Assembly: GCA_011109175.1 (NCBI GenBank)
Contig: RDEW01000061.1
Coordinates: 126,244-190,243, forward strand
Length of the DNA: 64,000 nt
From: Dicyema japonicum
Lineage: Eukaryota; Dicyemida; Rhombozoa; Dicyemidae
Direction of reading: 5' to 3'
Shown here: piece by piece, positions 21,385-32,383 of the stretch
Layout of the letters: every line of letters begins with the position of its first letter
How positions within the stretch are numbered: position 1 is the first letter of the stretch
The notes under the pieces: generated by a model
What the model saw: only the letters and a program-made list of their open reading frames with translations
What the model was told of the DNA's origin: nothing
The model's database searches: none
Program-made: the position numbers and the translations under genes

Positions 21385-22065
21385 ATGTGGGGGAGGAGAA
21401 TGGCATCATATGAAGAAAAAGAATCAAATGGTGTTAATCACCGAAAAAGTTCCCAGCAAAACTACCGTTCATCTTTTTATGTGGTGGAAGAATTTCGTAA
21501 TCTTTATAATATTGGGCAGTCAATAGTGAAAAATGAACTCGAAAAACTTTCAAATTTAGAAGGGCAAGTTGTTCTGTTAGACAAAATATTAATTACTGTG
21601 CTATTGTTGGCAGACAAGCTGACTTTACGTTACTTGGAGAAGATAATGAATAATATAGAACAACTTCTCTATAGGCCTGTATCCAAATCTGATATTGAAG
21701 ATATTGTGACTCTACAGCAGCAAATTACAGCTTATCTTACTTCTACTTGTGACATTTTTGACCTTCAAGAGGTTGAAGGTCAAGTTTATGAAAAAATTAT
21801 GCAAAGCTTGAACGGTTTTGAAGATGTCTGTTACTGTCCGAGTTGGAAATCTTTTATTTCTCGGTGTGTGAGATTTAATTGGCAAATGAAGATATGGAAT
21901 CGATCTCTTATGTACACATATTCTGATTGTGAGTTTAATCCTGTTCTCCACGTGCGACATTCGAGGGGAGATAAGAGCAAGACTGCTATAAAATATTTTA
22001 TCTGGCCAGCTCTGGTGGATTCTAAAAACACAAAGACTGTTGCAACTGGAGTTGTGTTAACATGA
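21385..22065 (+). CDS. Uncharacterised protein with possible MIEAP-type C-terminal domain
   Basis: A 226-codon open frame from ATG at 21385 to TGA at 22065, not resembling any LINE here. The N-terminal ~130 residues are predicted helical (NIGQSIVKNELEKLSNLEGQ...). The C-terminal ~90 residues contain CPSWKSFISRCVRFNWQMKIW and then IKYFIWPALVDS...ATGVVL, which recalls the mitochondria-eating-protein (MIEAP/SPATA18) C-terminal pattern with its VWPALL...KGVV ending. That assignment is from pattern memory only and is tentative. The gene begins about 100 bp after the TIR element. No intron is needed to keep the frame, unlike the other host genes. Confidence 0.5.
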   Translation: MWGRRMASYEEKESNGVNHRKSSQQNYRSSFYVVEEFRNLYNIGQSIVKNELEKLSNLEGQVVLLDKILITVLLLADKLTLRYLEKIMNNIEQLLYRPVSKSDIEDIVTLQQQITAYLTSTCDIFDLQEVEGQVYEKIMQSLNGFEDVCYCPSWKSFISRCVRFNWQMKIWNRSLMYTYSDCEFNPVLHVRHSRGDKSKTAIKYFIWPALVDSKNTKTVATGVVLT

Positions 22066-22589
22066 TATGTAAAATGACAATTTATTGATAAGTATTTCAG
22101 GTTGGAATTATTTGGCTTGATGTGGTGTCTTGACTGTTTTTGAGAATTTTCAATTTAAGTGAGTTATAGTAAGTCAAACACTTAAAAGTTATCATATAAA
22201 GCTTAAACGAGAGCCTAAAAAAGAGTCCGTTGGTAGATGATATTCGGATTGATTTTCTGGTTTTATAATCCGTGAACCAATCGTTGAAGTATTTTCTTTA
22301 TTTCAGCGAAAGGCCTACATGATTTGATTTATAGATCAACCTTACTGAGGAGACGCCCAATGCCTGGCCGGAATCAAGAGGATCCAACTATTCTTTATCT
22401 GGGTGACAATGTCGTTACCTGGAGACAAGTTCTGGAGCACAGGAACGAGTCAGGATCAAGGAGTTAGTTTGTTTACACTTGGTCTTTGGAATTTTTTTAA
22501 TTTAATGCTTGACATACACGACATCACGTAAATTTTTTTAAAACTATTTCATAAAAGTAAAATCTTATTAAGAAATTAATCGATTCTGG
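22066..22589. other. Intergenic with a short dispersed repeat
   Basis: CTGAGGAGACGCCCAATG..TGGCCGG near 22345-22375 resembles CTCAGAAGACGCTCAATG..TGGCCGG near 29518-29548, so a small interspersed repeat is likely. Nothing else recognised. Confidence 0.45.
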
Positions 22590-25500
22590 TTACAGTCGCA
22601 CAATGTATTTTCGGGACTGCATTAAGTATCTTCTAAGAGATATATTACATGACGAAGAGTTGGTTAATTCAACGTTTGTACCGTATAACGACGTTAACCC
22701 CAATTTAAAGCCACAAGAAAGAACTGCTTCCTTTAGCACAGCCTGAGGACATCCAAAAGTTCCATTTAAAACACCTCGAGTCCGATTAATTTGTTTTGAA
22801 CTATCCACCAGAGTCCAACTAAGAGAAAGGGCATTAAAATCCCTACGAAATTATCAATTAATCATACCATTCTCCTTGAAAAGACGATGAGCCGTAATTC
22901 ACTAGAGTTCGCAGATTAGGAGGAAAAATCAAACTCACTTTGAACATTGAAAAAATAAAGTCTTGTTTCAACAAGAATTTAATCTCTACCAATGAACCAC
23001 CAACAATATTATTGACCCTGCATTCTATGGAAAATGGAATGAGGTCAGGATTAACATTCACATACTGATAGTTAGCCACTGTCAGCGAACAATTATTGAT
23101 ATTATCCGGAGTAGTTTGATAGAGATTTTCCAGAATATTTTTTTTGATATGAAGAATTACTTCATTTTCTTTAAGGGCCCCACTTCGATTAAAAATTAAA
23201 TTACCCATTAGTGGCAATACTGGGGTTTGCATTGATTTCTGAAAATTTTGTAGTTCCCCTCAAGATTAGAGATAAAGATTTTATTCCTGAATTCGTAGAT
23301 AAAGATGGGAGCAAAATCTTAAGGATACCAGTTATCCTCGTTTTAGGTTCGCTTTTAAAATTTTGTTCGTATTCAACCATTTCGGCAATAGAGATTCCTA
23401 TTTGTCGATCTGGTGGGTCAACCATAGTAGATTCAATATCTAAGCTGTAGTTATTCTTCATATTAATAGTATCACCTAAATATTACAGATTAAATACGTC
23501 GTTGTGGAATTTTTGGTACAATCGGTGACTGCACACTCATTTTACGGAATACGTTTTGAGATGCGTTTTTTTTATTCAGGTCTTAATGTCAATATGTGAA
23601 TTAAACTTGCGGGAGAATCTTTGGGAGCATTATAAGATGAATCTATTTTGCTAAAATAATGATTGTCTAAATAATGTTAGAAAAACTAACCTTGAACTCC
23701 AACATGATTCCCAGAGATCATATTCATGGACGAATAAGAACTTGCGTGATGAAATGCAGAATCTTTAAGAGTCGCATTGATATGAGAATTTTGGTCGCTT
23801 TGAAGGACAGCAGACTGATTGCGAGGAACGTTTGCAGAAAAATATGAATCACCCTGCTGAGCAATAGAAGGGGTTCTAATAGTTGAAAAAGGATCATTGG
23901 AAAAGGTTGACTCATTAGAAGAAAAATTAGGATCATTTTGGGAGACATTGTTGAATGAAGAAAAATTGTTAGATACGGAAGTATTTGACCAACTAAGATT
24001 TCTGTATGATTGCGCTTCTCTGATAGGACGAGATTCTGTCATGTTTTTGAGTTCAAAACCTGACATTTTAGAGTCATAAGGATTTCTATAGTCAGAAGGG
24101 TATTGCATATCATAAGTTTTGGCAGAATAAACAGCTATAATAAATATCACGTTTACTTCGATCATCACCTAAAGTAGATTCAGACAAATATGTTGAAGAC
24201 ACATAATTCTGCGGAATATCATGTGACACTATAATAAAATCATATTACTAGATTCTCCAACGAAAGGATTGGATAAATTGTCAGAATGGTTCATAGCCGT
24301 ATTAGAACGACCATCATTAACTAATAAGTTAAAAAACAAGCATACATTGATTGAAATTCAGTGATTTATCGGCAGGAAAAAAATTTGACCCTGATGTCTC
24401 TTGAATAGGATTTTGTCGGACTAAATAAATTAATATTTTACCTGGTTCCATTGCCCAGGGATCATTAAAATCCTGATTATTTGTACACTGGCTCCGATTA
24501 GAATTATCAAACGCTAAAATTAATTGAAAACATTCATACACGGATTTGAATTTATTAATATATTACTTCCAGATAAAACGGATGAAACTGTCTCTTGTTG
24601 TTCATTTTGTATAGCTATATTAATTACACAAAATACCAAAATTTTGTAGTTTATTACTTTCTGAATCGACTGTAGTTAACGGAGAAGTAAAACTACCTGA
24701 ACTTTCATGGAAAGTATCACCATACATCGCCCAAGGATCGCCTGTCATATTTCCCACAGCCTCTACAATAAATAAATCAGCCAAACTCTTCTTGACCACC
24801 TCAGTTGATGTATTTCGTTTATTTACGTATTTCTAAAAAAATATGAAAAATTACTATAGAATCAGCTGGTTTCATTAAGTCTTAATATTTTCATCAGCTT
24901 CATCCATGCTTTCTGACTCTTTAGAATCATCCGTGTTTTTTCCTCTGTTGATTTTACGATCTTGCCACCTACTCCAGTCAAACTCTCAGTGAAATCACTC
25001 AGTGTAAAATTTTCTAAAATAATAATCCAGAAATTAGTTATTGTATACAAGTTAATTATAAATAATAGTATAAAATCTTTCTATAATTGTAAAAAATATA
25101 AAAGTAGTTAAAATATCGAAAACTCAATAAAAAGCGTATCAACCTGGTTGCTTGCATCCTACAGTAAGGGACTTAACTAATCCGTTCATTGCCAATTCTG
25201 GATTCATCTTTTTAATGTTTTCATTTATTTTATACAGTTCCTAGCCTGATAACACATTACATCTAAAGATTGCTTCATATGAGTTATATTAGATTCCATA
25301 AATTCACCAAGATATCCGTATAAAGTACGAACATAGTCAGTTTCCAGTTTTTGTATATCATCAAATGTATCAGTCAATATTGGGATGACCCTTTTAAGTG
25401 TTTTGTTGTAATGTTCTGCCGAGTTATTATATTCCATTTCTGTAGAATTATGAATTTTGGTAACCAGATGATTTAAGGCGTTCTGTCATTCGTCCAGCCT

Positions 25501-26122
25501 CTTTTGGAGAAAGATTGTGATGGTTATGCCGATATTCACTTATCTTTTCTCTCATGTTTTTCTCTGCCTATTTTCCGATATTAATTAGAAATAAACTCTT
25601 TGAGTTTTTGCATGAAGTTTTTGTATTTTTGATATTTCATTGATGAAATCTGCAATTGGCTTTTTTTGCTGAAAATAAATTAAAGGAAAACTTTTTTCTG
25701 GTCTGCCAAGCATTTTGGGTGATATTTCGCTAATTTCGAGCTGATATTGTTCAAATTTTCGTTCATTCTTGTAAATGTGTTGCCCCAAAGCTCGTTGATT
25801 TCTGAAAGAGGAGCTAAAAAGGGGGAAAACCCACTTTTGATGAAAAATAAACAATTTACCTTAGTAAGTTAATATTTTTTAAAAGTTGAGAACATTTCAG
25901 ATTGTTCTTAGAAAATGATTCATTAGTGTCAAGGCTGTAAGAATTAGTGAAAATTACTTTTCTTTAAGAAAACCAGCCAATTCGTTGATAAGACTCTGTT
26001 GGTTCTTCGTTGGTTGCAAGAATGCTTCTATGTGTTTCCAATCTCCGTTCTATAAGTTATTTTTGATGCAAAATGACAACCCAGTAATTTTCAGAAAATT
26101 TCATGTTTTCTTGCTGCTTCAT
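22590..26122 (-). CDS. FCHO: FCHO-type muniscin (F-BAR plus mu-homology domain)
   Basis: Endocytic nucleator that bends membrane and recruits AP-2 to clathrin pits. F-BAR exons on the minus strand: 26122-26081, 26049-25958, 25934-25860, 25833-25692, 25668-25597, 25567-25465, 25439-25261 and 25240-25144, with introns of 31, 23, 26, 23, 29, 25 and 20 nt. They join MKFSENYW to NGDWKHIEAFLQ, LINELAGFLKEN, SEINELWGNTFTRTNENL and GEFMESNITHMKQSLD, the family's order. The linker has DPW (twice), DPF and NPF motifs that bind AP-2/EH proteins. The mu-homology domain has ISIAEMVEYEQNF, KTRITGILKI, ILHIKKNILE and, in the last exon (22842-22590), ALSLSWTLVDSS and LKEAVLSCGFKLGL. A 130-nt intron follows the F-BAR; linker exon borders near 24900 are uncertain. 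ATG 26122 was chosen because CAG lies directly upstream. Confidence 0.9.
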
Positions 26123-27079
26123 ACTGTTTGAAAAATTAGTTAACAAAATCACCTGTTTATTATAAAATATTAAATTCAACCTAATTATTTAAATTTATTT
26201 AATTTTATTGTTAAACAAAAATTATTTAATTATTAAAAATAATTAACAAAAGAACCTCTCGCGTCTGTTGAGGATTACTGGGATAGTTATGGTTTACCAC
26301 ACAGGCAAAACTGCAACTATATGTTTTTATGTGTATTGTTTTTATAATAACAATGACAATGTAATAATTGTTCATAATATGACCAAAAACCAATTAATTA
26401 TTGTGTTTAATATGACCCAGAATGCGAGAAAAAATGAATTTTTGATGGAAATGAAGAAGCTTAAGTACGCTATTCCCACAAGCGAATTGGGGACAATACA
26501 TCATTGCGAACTCCATATGCGATAACATGGGATTATATCATTACTAAATTCTATGAAAGTACTTTAGGCAGTTGGAAGTAGATAGAAATACCCATACAAA
26601 TAGACGAGCATCTCATGCGAGTACTCTGGTGTAACCTACACTGCAAAAAGATAATAGTAAAAAGTTTTTGCTAAGGGTGAAGCACTTAATTCGAATCATA
26701 ATTCTATGTGAATCTGACACTTCCTTTGTTCATAACTTGAGATTTCCGATGTCTCTTGAGTCCGTTACATTGTGTATGCTTCTGAGAAAAAAAAAGTGTT
26801 TTAATCCATGATGAAGTTACATAGAACTTTCGAGTAATAGAAGTACATCACCAACTCAACTTTTCTACCAATTAACAACTAGGTTAAATATAGAATAAGT
26901 AACAGCGTAGTCTTAGCTCACAGCTAGTATTCACTTCTTGGATACTTGTCTAAACGCAATATTGACCTCTTAAATCTTATTTTAACATTCAAATGAAGAT
27001 ATTAAATTTCAAATGAAATATGATATTTCAGAGTTTTTTAATATCGTCAATAAACAAAATAATTTTTTTAACAATTAAA
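26123..27079. other. Intergenic, nothing recognised
   Basis: AT-rich region upstream of FCHO. An 85-codon ORF at 26268-26525 has no recognisable features and I do not call it. Confidence 0.4.
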
Positions 27080-27340
27080 CAAGTGTCAGTTGAGGAAGCC
27101 TGCTGTGTGGATTGCGAACGAGTTCCCTCGGAGTATGGCCATTCCAATCTTTTGTCTTAGTCATAACCTTTCTCGTTGATCCTTTTTCTTTCTGCAGCAA
27201 TCCTCAGGAGTAAATCGGTAGCGATCTCCGAGGCAAGAATATTTCTTGATTTTTAAATTCTCCGCAGTCGAAGCAGCTGCTCCAGGTGTCTGAACCGATT
27301 TGAAATGATCCTAGCCGACATAATCGATGTTTTTTCTTAG
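27080..27340 (-). pseudogene. xLDDG-family LINE C-terminal remnant
   Basis: Minus-strand translation gives AENLKIKKYSCLGDRYRFTP followed by IGMAILRGNSFAIHTA. This matches the terminal block of the LINE domain seen at 45000 (LAIVRGNSMAV) and 53130 (GIAIVQGNAHC). Confidence 0.65.
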
Positions 27341-28076
27341 TGTTCCCTTTTTCTGGATTAGATAATAGAATAATCGACGTTGCGTTGCATCTTACGGTTG
27401 CAACAGAGAATGAATTAAAAAAAACTTATTTTTGGGAAACCCCAGTTAAATAGATATTACTACTCGCCTATAGATTTTACTCTTCTTAGAAGAGGAATCG
27501 TTGACCTAAAATCCATCCGTTTCCTCCTCACCAAGGTCGCTTTTTAGAATTATAATGAATTTCAGTTATATTATTTTTCATATCGAAAAAATTTTGACCA
27601 CGTTGGTTTTAGAATTTGTGGACACTTGTTTTGAATTAAACGACATCAAAAGATTTACAAGAGTTAAAATCACAAAAGAATTTCCTGAACGTGAAGTCTC
27701 ATGATCTTGTCTCTGAAAGATCTAAGTTCCGCTTAAGTATGGTAGTCATAAAAGGTAAACATATGTGCAAATGCGTATCTAAAAAAAGTTGGGTAAACAA
27801 AGATTGTCAAACAGTTTAAAAGGTATTCATTTAGCCATTTGTCCAACTTGTCTTAGACACATTAAATCATTAATATCAAGTTAACAAATATAGCTTGGCA
27901 CAAATAATTCAATTTATTTTCCTCCTTTTTCTCTGTGAGCGCCTGTACTGCCTTTCCAGCAAGTGCGACTCTGCTTCATGTTTAACTAATAACAATGCTA
28001 CCATACTTTGCATCTCCGGGGACTTGAATAATCAAATTCAGAAAAATATTTGTTTATACTAATAATAATAAAAAAA
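27341..28076. other. Intergenic, nothing recognised
   Basis: No gene seen. The end (AATAATAATAAAAAAA) provides the T-run terminator of the 5S gene on the opposite strand. Confidence 0.4.
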
Positions 28077-28190
28077 GTACGACACTGTGAGTTCCCAGGC
28101 GGTCACCCTGCCAAGTACTAACACAGCCTATAACCGCTTAACTTCAGTGGTCGGCTGAGAACGGGTGCTTACGGCCAAGTATGATCGTAC
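28077..28190 (-). rRNA. 5S ribosomal RNA
   Basis: On the minus strand it begins GTACGATCATACTTGGCCG and ends CACAGTGTCGTAC, the termini pairing as helix I. Internal hallmarks of the polymerase III promoter are present: GAAGTTAAGCGG (box A region), then TTAGTACTTGGCAGGGTGAC and CGCCTGGGAA (box C). A T7 run follows immediately as terminator. Length is 114 nt, slightly under the usual ~119-120. One copy is visible; no tandem array, so it is either a dispersed functional gene or a dispersed pseudogene. Conservation of promoter boxes and terminator favours a gene. Confidence 0.88.
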
Positions 28191-28349
28191 AGCAGATTTT
28201 TCTAAAAATGCCTAAATATTATTCACACCTTTTAATTGACATAGTCTCAGCGAGTTTAGCATTTTCAAAAGTTTTTGCCAATAAATCCTGATATCTTTTC
28301 CTTATCGACGTGAATAATGCCCCACTCTTTTTCGTTCAATGTGTTTCAT

Positions 28350-28620
28350 AATAATAATAATAATAATAAAGCCTTTTCACGAGAGCCATAGTATTTTATA
28401 GCTCCGCATAGGCAGGACACACACTTTATTTAAGTAAAGAACAGTTAATTTTAACTAATCGTAGAACCAAGGAATGATATTCACTTCTTTTTTTCTTTTT
28501 CTTGTGTGAGTGTCCTTTCTAGACAATCCAGTTCCGCAGTGAGTATCCACTGATGACGGCGTCACTCGTCAAACCATTTCTGCATCGTAGATGCGTGGAA
28601 CCTTCCACCAGGTGAACAGC
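28350..28620 (-). mobile_element. SINE copy, 5'-truncated
   Basis: Inverted relative of the SINE at 2866-3198: a (TTA)n tail at 28350-28370, then GCCATAGTATTTTATAGCTC, GGACACACACTTTATT and GGAACCTTCCACCAGGTGAA, all in reverse complement. It stops just after the B-box-proximal sequence, so the tRNA-like head is missing. Confidence 0.9.
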
Positions 28621-29059
28621 ATTAATAGTTATAATGTGTTCAAATTGCTTCCCTTACACTTTGATCTCACTATTCAAGTAACTCATCTTACAATAATAAT
28701 TGTGTTCTAAATTCATAATCTGAATTAATTCCGCATATTAAACTTATTAAAGATTTTTCTAGTAAATAGGTGAAATTTTAACACATCAACAAGTTCTTGT
28801 AACACTCGATAGCCACGTCCAATTTCCTCAATAATATATTCTTGAAACAAAATTCAAGTGCCTCCCTCAACAGTCTTCGCATCATTTCTCGTTGTTCTGC
28901 TGGTATTTGAGCGAATCACGCTCGCCATCTGAGAAGGAATAGCCACGCAGTCAGGCAGCTGCTATATATTCGTTTACTTTCTTTTCTTTCCTTGAAATTT
29001 ATATTTAAATTGAACTCTCGCCTTTCACGGACATATTTTTATTGCTGAATTGACTAATT
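28621..29059. other. Intergenic, nothing recognised
   Basis: Contains GGAATAGCCACGCAGT near 28945, shared with 18360. No gene recognised. Confidence 0.4.
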
Positions 29060-29392
29060 TTGATTATCTTAGTATATAATACAAAAGATAGATTTTTAAT
29101 AACCGAGATCTATTATCGTATTCACGAAGTTACAAAAACGATGATCTCCTCACCTTCAATAAAATTAAGAGATAAGATAGAAAGTTATACTACTACATTT
29201 CTCCAAGATACCTCGATTGACTTTTTCTACAATACATATGGAGCACTTCCAGAAGAAGACAGAGGTCAAATGAGTACACAAATAGAGTGCAAAATTCTTA
29301 AAATTACTTTTACATATTCTAATTTTGTCACATTAATAAAGAGATCAAGTTATTGTCTGAAAAAAATTTGCCTTTTATTGTGTTTTCAATAA
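29060..29392 (+). CDS. Unidentified ORF, possible exon
   Basis: A 110-codon frame; the ATG is weakly placed. The central part, SSPSIKLRDKIESYTTTFLQ then YGALPEEDRGQMSTQIECKI, has ordinary protein-like composition and does not resemble any LINE in the window. A TTAG acceptor sits near 29072, so it could be an internal exon of a micro-intron gene. The downstream end (FTYSNFVTLIKRSSYC...) is less convincing. No family recognised. Confidence 0.3.
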   Translation: MIILVYNTKDRFLITEIYYRIHEVTKTMISSPSIKLRDKIESYTTTFLQDTSIDFFYNTYGALPEEDRGQMSTQIECKILKITFTYSNFVTLIKRSSYCLKKICLLLCFQ

Positions 29393-30311
29393 TTTAAGGC
29401 TATATTTCTAAAAAACCGAAGACTAAATCTTTTAGAAAATTTATTTACTACCTAATCAAAGGATTTCCTTTCTGGTTTTTGCTTTCTTCAATTCTAGAGT
29501 CTCATTGGCGCCACCCAACTCAGAAGACGCTCAATGACTGGCCGGCATCCGAAAAAGATCCCTTTTTTGCCTACTCCAATGGATGGGTTCCCATTATAGT
29601 ATATATTTGAAATAGACGTGATGTTGGAAAAATGTTACGTCAAATTCAGACTGAGGGAATTGGATAAAGACTTATTTCACAAACAATAACAAATCAAATC
29701 CATTCATTTCACAAGATGGAATTAGAATGTCTTTTTTTTAACGTATTCACTATATGTAAGAAGTTCTCATTTCTTGATTATCAATTATACTAATTACATT
29801 TCACAGTTAAAGAAAAAAATTATTTGACAAAAATGGGAATAATGTTAAGGCAGCAAATAGTAAAATTATGCATAATGCAAATGATGTGACGTAGGTAAAT
29901 CTGAAATTTAAATATTTAGAATTATATTTTTCTTGTTTATTATCACTTAAATTATTTAAACACCATACTTGTTCAATTTAATAGACGTACGTCCTTTTAT
30001 TTCTTTTAAATAATTCAAAAAATTTTCATTTGATCTCATCTTTGAAAAACTAGATAACAATGAATCATTAATTTTGTCTATATCTAGTTCATCATTATTT
30101 TCGCTAAATGATTGTTTTTATTTTTGGTAGATCTTGTACTATTATTCATAATTAAAATAATTTGACGGCATCAATAATTAATCTATTTATTTGTTTCTCC
30201 AATACAAAAATAAATAATAAAATTAATTTCATTAATATTTAATTAAATAAAAATTTAGACAAAAAATTAAGACTATTAATTTAAATTTTGGTTTTCCATT
30301 TTTAATTCAAG
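29393..30311. other. Intergenic, nothing recognised
   Basis: AT-rich. It holds a short repeat near 29518-29548 shared with 22345. No gene recognised. Confidence 0.4.
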
Positions 30312-30633
30312 ATTTGATGATCTGATACGAGAAACAGAGGATGCTGATGGAAAAACTCACAGCGCGTATTCAGAGATGCATGGAAAAGTGGAATCTCAAA
30401 TTAGTTAACTTTTCTGGTTCCGCGGACATTGCTAATATTAATAATCCAAGACTCACTGAATTCTTCTCTTGGGGTATTGGTCCTCTGTATCCCCCACATT
30501 ATTACTTTAGTATACCACTGGAGACGACGAATCATCTGGAAAAACAATCAGTTCCCATGGTTCCTTTCTAAGTCCTCAAATTCAGAGCCTGTTCAATATG
30601 ATAATTGGTCATTCTCGTGACTTATCTTCGTAG
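30312..30633 (+). CDS. Unidentified host-like gene, 3' exons
   Basis: Three exons keep one frame across GT..AG introns: 30312-30403, 30451-30473 and 30511-30633 (introns 47 and 37 nt). The joined product reads DDLIRETEDADGKTHSAYSE, then VESQINSLNSSLG, then TGDDESSGKTISSHGSFLSP and ends FNMIIGHSRDLSS with a stop. It is acidic and Ser-rich, like a disordered C-terminal tail. Frame continuity over two junctions is the main evidence; no domain is recognised and the 5' part is not located. It could be chance. Confidence 0.35.
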
Positions 30634-30739
30634 TTCTTAATTTTCAGCACATTTCTGTGTTCGACTATCATGCTCTTCGAAGTTTTTTTAATCGTTTAAA
30701 ATTATGATTAAAAATAATCAGACTTTGGACAAGACATTC

Positions 30740-31245
30740 TATGTCGGACTTTCTTTTCGTAGACAACGAAGAAATAGCAAGAAGAAAAACATTAGCAAAT
30801 TACGCACTGCAAAAAAGAAAACCTAATTTGCCCGTATAGTGCTCGATGTGGATACTAGAGTCAGCCTGTACAAAGCACTTGTGAAACCCAAGTCTTGTAT
30901 AACGTATTTTGGCTTGGGCAAGACACGAGCTTGGAAAACTGAACTCCTTTTAGAGAGAATAGCTTCTGCATATCCTCTCCTCCTAGAACCACACCAGACT
31001 GCCGTGCGAAATTCTTTATGAAAGAACAAGGAGCACAACGATTTCCTGTGAAATTTTGTAGGCTGTTTGGACGTGGGAACTCCCAAAACATATCTATGGA
31101 GGATTATTCAGTGGTCGTCCAAGGCCAACACTATCAACCGTCCTTGATGAAGACCTTAATGAAATTAAGAGAAGCCTCAAAGACGAGAAAGACCTCGACA
31201 GGTTTCGGGACGTGGCAAAGAGTCGTCAGATATGGAAGTAGTTGT
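30740..31245 (+). pseudogene. RTE-like LINE C-terminal remnant
   Basis: NEEIARRKTLANYALQK matches the thumb region of the RTE-like family (DIARRKLL in the copy at 11800). VDTRVSLYKALVKP follows, then RPRPTLSTVLDEDLNEIKRS and EKDLDRFRDVAKSRQIWK, the family C-terminus. Frame breaks throughout. Confidence 0.8.
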
Positions 31246-31486
31246 TTGATTTCTCCTGTTTCACATGCTTTTTCACGTACTATGACATAGTGTAAGTGCG
31301 TATTATAATAGTGTTTTTCGACCATTAACGTAACTTTCCCGATCAATAGCATTACTTTCACGACCAATAGGGTCACTAAATTCTGGAAACCCTATATTAT
31401 AATATTCTAATAATCCAAAATGAGTTTGAATACATTTTCTACTTATCTACAGGAATTTGCATCTTATGACTTTAATTGATGACACT
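31246..31486. other. Target region of the CR1-like LINE
   Basis: No gene. It ends in AAACCACATCTCA (31487-31499), the left TSD copy. Confidence 0.5.
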
Positions 31487-31516
31487 AAACCACATCTCAG
31501 TAACAAAACAATCAAA

Positions 31517-32383
31517 ATGACGTTGTGGCTCACCAAGAGGTGTCATTTGGTTGTGCCTGTGCCCTACACAGCACACATGAAAAAGAACCACACTATTTCC
31601 CTATCGTCTCTCTTCAAGGAGATCTCGATGGCGACCATTGAGCGGGCACGAAGCTTTCGCTCCCAAGAATCCCTCCTGACATCCGGTGACATTGAACTAA
31701 ACCCAGGGCCGCAGAATAGACCCATCAGAATCTTACAACTTAACACCAATGGAATCACCTCGAAACATACCGAATTGGCTGAGTACTTGGTTAAACACCG
31801 CATTGACATTGCCCTTCTACAGGAGTCACGTTTGTCTGCCTTCTCCCAAACACCAAAATTCAAAAACTACTCTTTGCTCCGTTCTGAGCGATCAAATGGA
31901 TCTCACGGTGGTGGCCTGGTCACCCTCATTCACAACTCCATCCCATTCACGGATACCACTGACCACACATTGACAGCGGCTTCTGATAAACATATGGAAT
32001 TGCTATCCATCACCATCAATATTATGTCAACTCCTTACACAATTCTGAATATCTACATTCCCCCTTCGTCTTGCTGCCAGAAGAGTTACCGACCAAACCT
32101 AGAATTCCTTCAACTATACGAAAACATAGTTATTTGCGGCGATCTAAACGCTAAAGATCCACTATGGTTCCGAAACCAGAATTCGGACCACAGAGGGAAA
32201 CAAGTGATCTCTGAACTGGAACACCTAGTGATATTAAATAACCCCCGCCAACACACGAGATGTGGAACACGCCCTGGGGATCCTAACACGTCTCCGACCT
32301 CTCCATATGCTCAGCTCCCCTTGCAAAATCGATCTACTGGGATGTCAGATATGACTTACCCTCAGATCATAACCCTATTCTGA
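31517..32383 (+). CDS. CR1-like LINE ORF, 2A peptide plus AP endonuclease
   Basis: Start ATG at 31517 lies 17 nt inside the element. The first ~65 residues end in LLTSGDIELNPGP, a 2A ribosome-skipping motif (bases 31688-31711 code for DIELNPGP). The endonuclease follows: RILQLNTNGITS (catalytic Asn), IALLQESRLS (Glu), SHGGGLVTLIHNSI, TILNIYIPPSS and ICGDLNAKDPLW (Asp/Asn). The frame is lost near 32297; in the next frame the domain finishes WDVRYDLPSDHNPILIDI with the catalytic Asp-His. The skipped N-terminal peptide has no recognised domain. Confidence 0.88.
   Translation: MTLWLTKRCHLVVPVPYTAHMKKNHTISLSSLFKEISMATIERARSFRSQESLLTSGDIELNPGPQNRPIRILQLNTNGITSKHTELAEYLVKHRIDIALLQESRLSAFSQTPKFKNYSLLRSERSNGSHGGGLVTLIHNSIPFTDTTDHTLTAASDKHMELLSITINIMSTPYTILNIYIPPSSCCQKSYRPNLEFLQLYENIVICGDLNAKDPLWFRNQNSDHRGKQVISELEHLVILNNPRQHTRCGTRPGDPNTSPTSPYAQLPLQNRSTGMSDMTYPQIITLF
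31688..31711 (+). other. 2A-like ribosome-skipping motif
   Basis: Codes for DIELNPGP, an exact fit to D-(V/I)-E-x-N-P-G-P. Upstream context is LLTSG, as usual for 2A. Skipping between Gly and Pro would separate a ~64-residue leader from the endonuclease-RT polyprotein. Confidence 0.9.

Noticed and set aside
26268-26525. 85-codon ORF upstream of FCHO
   Set aside because: Low-complexity composition, no recognisable motif and no splice context; likely chance.
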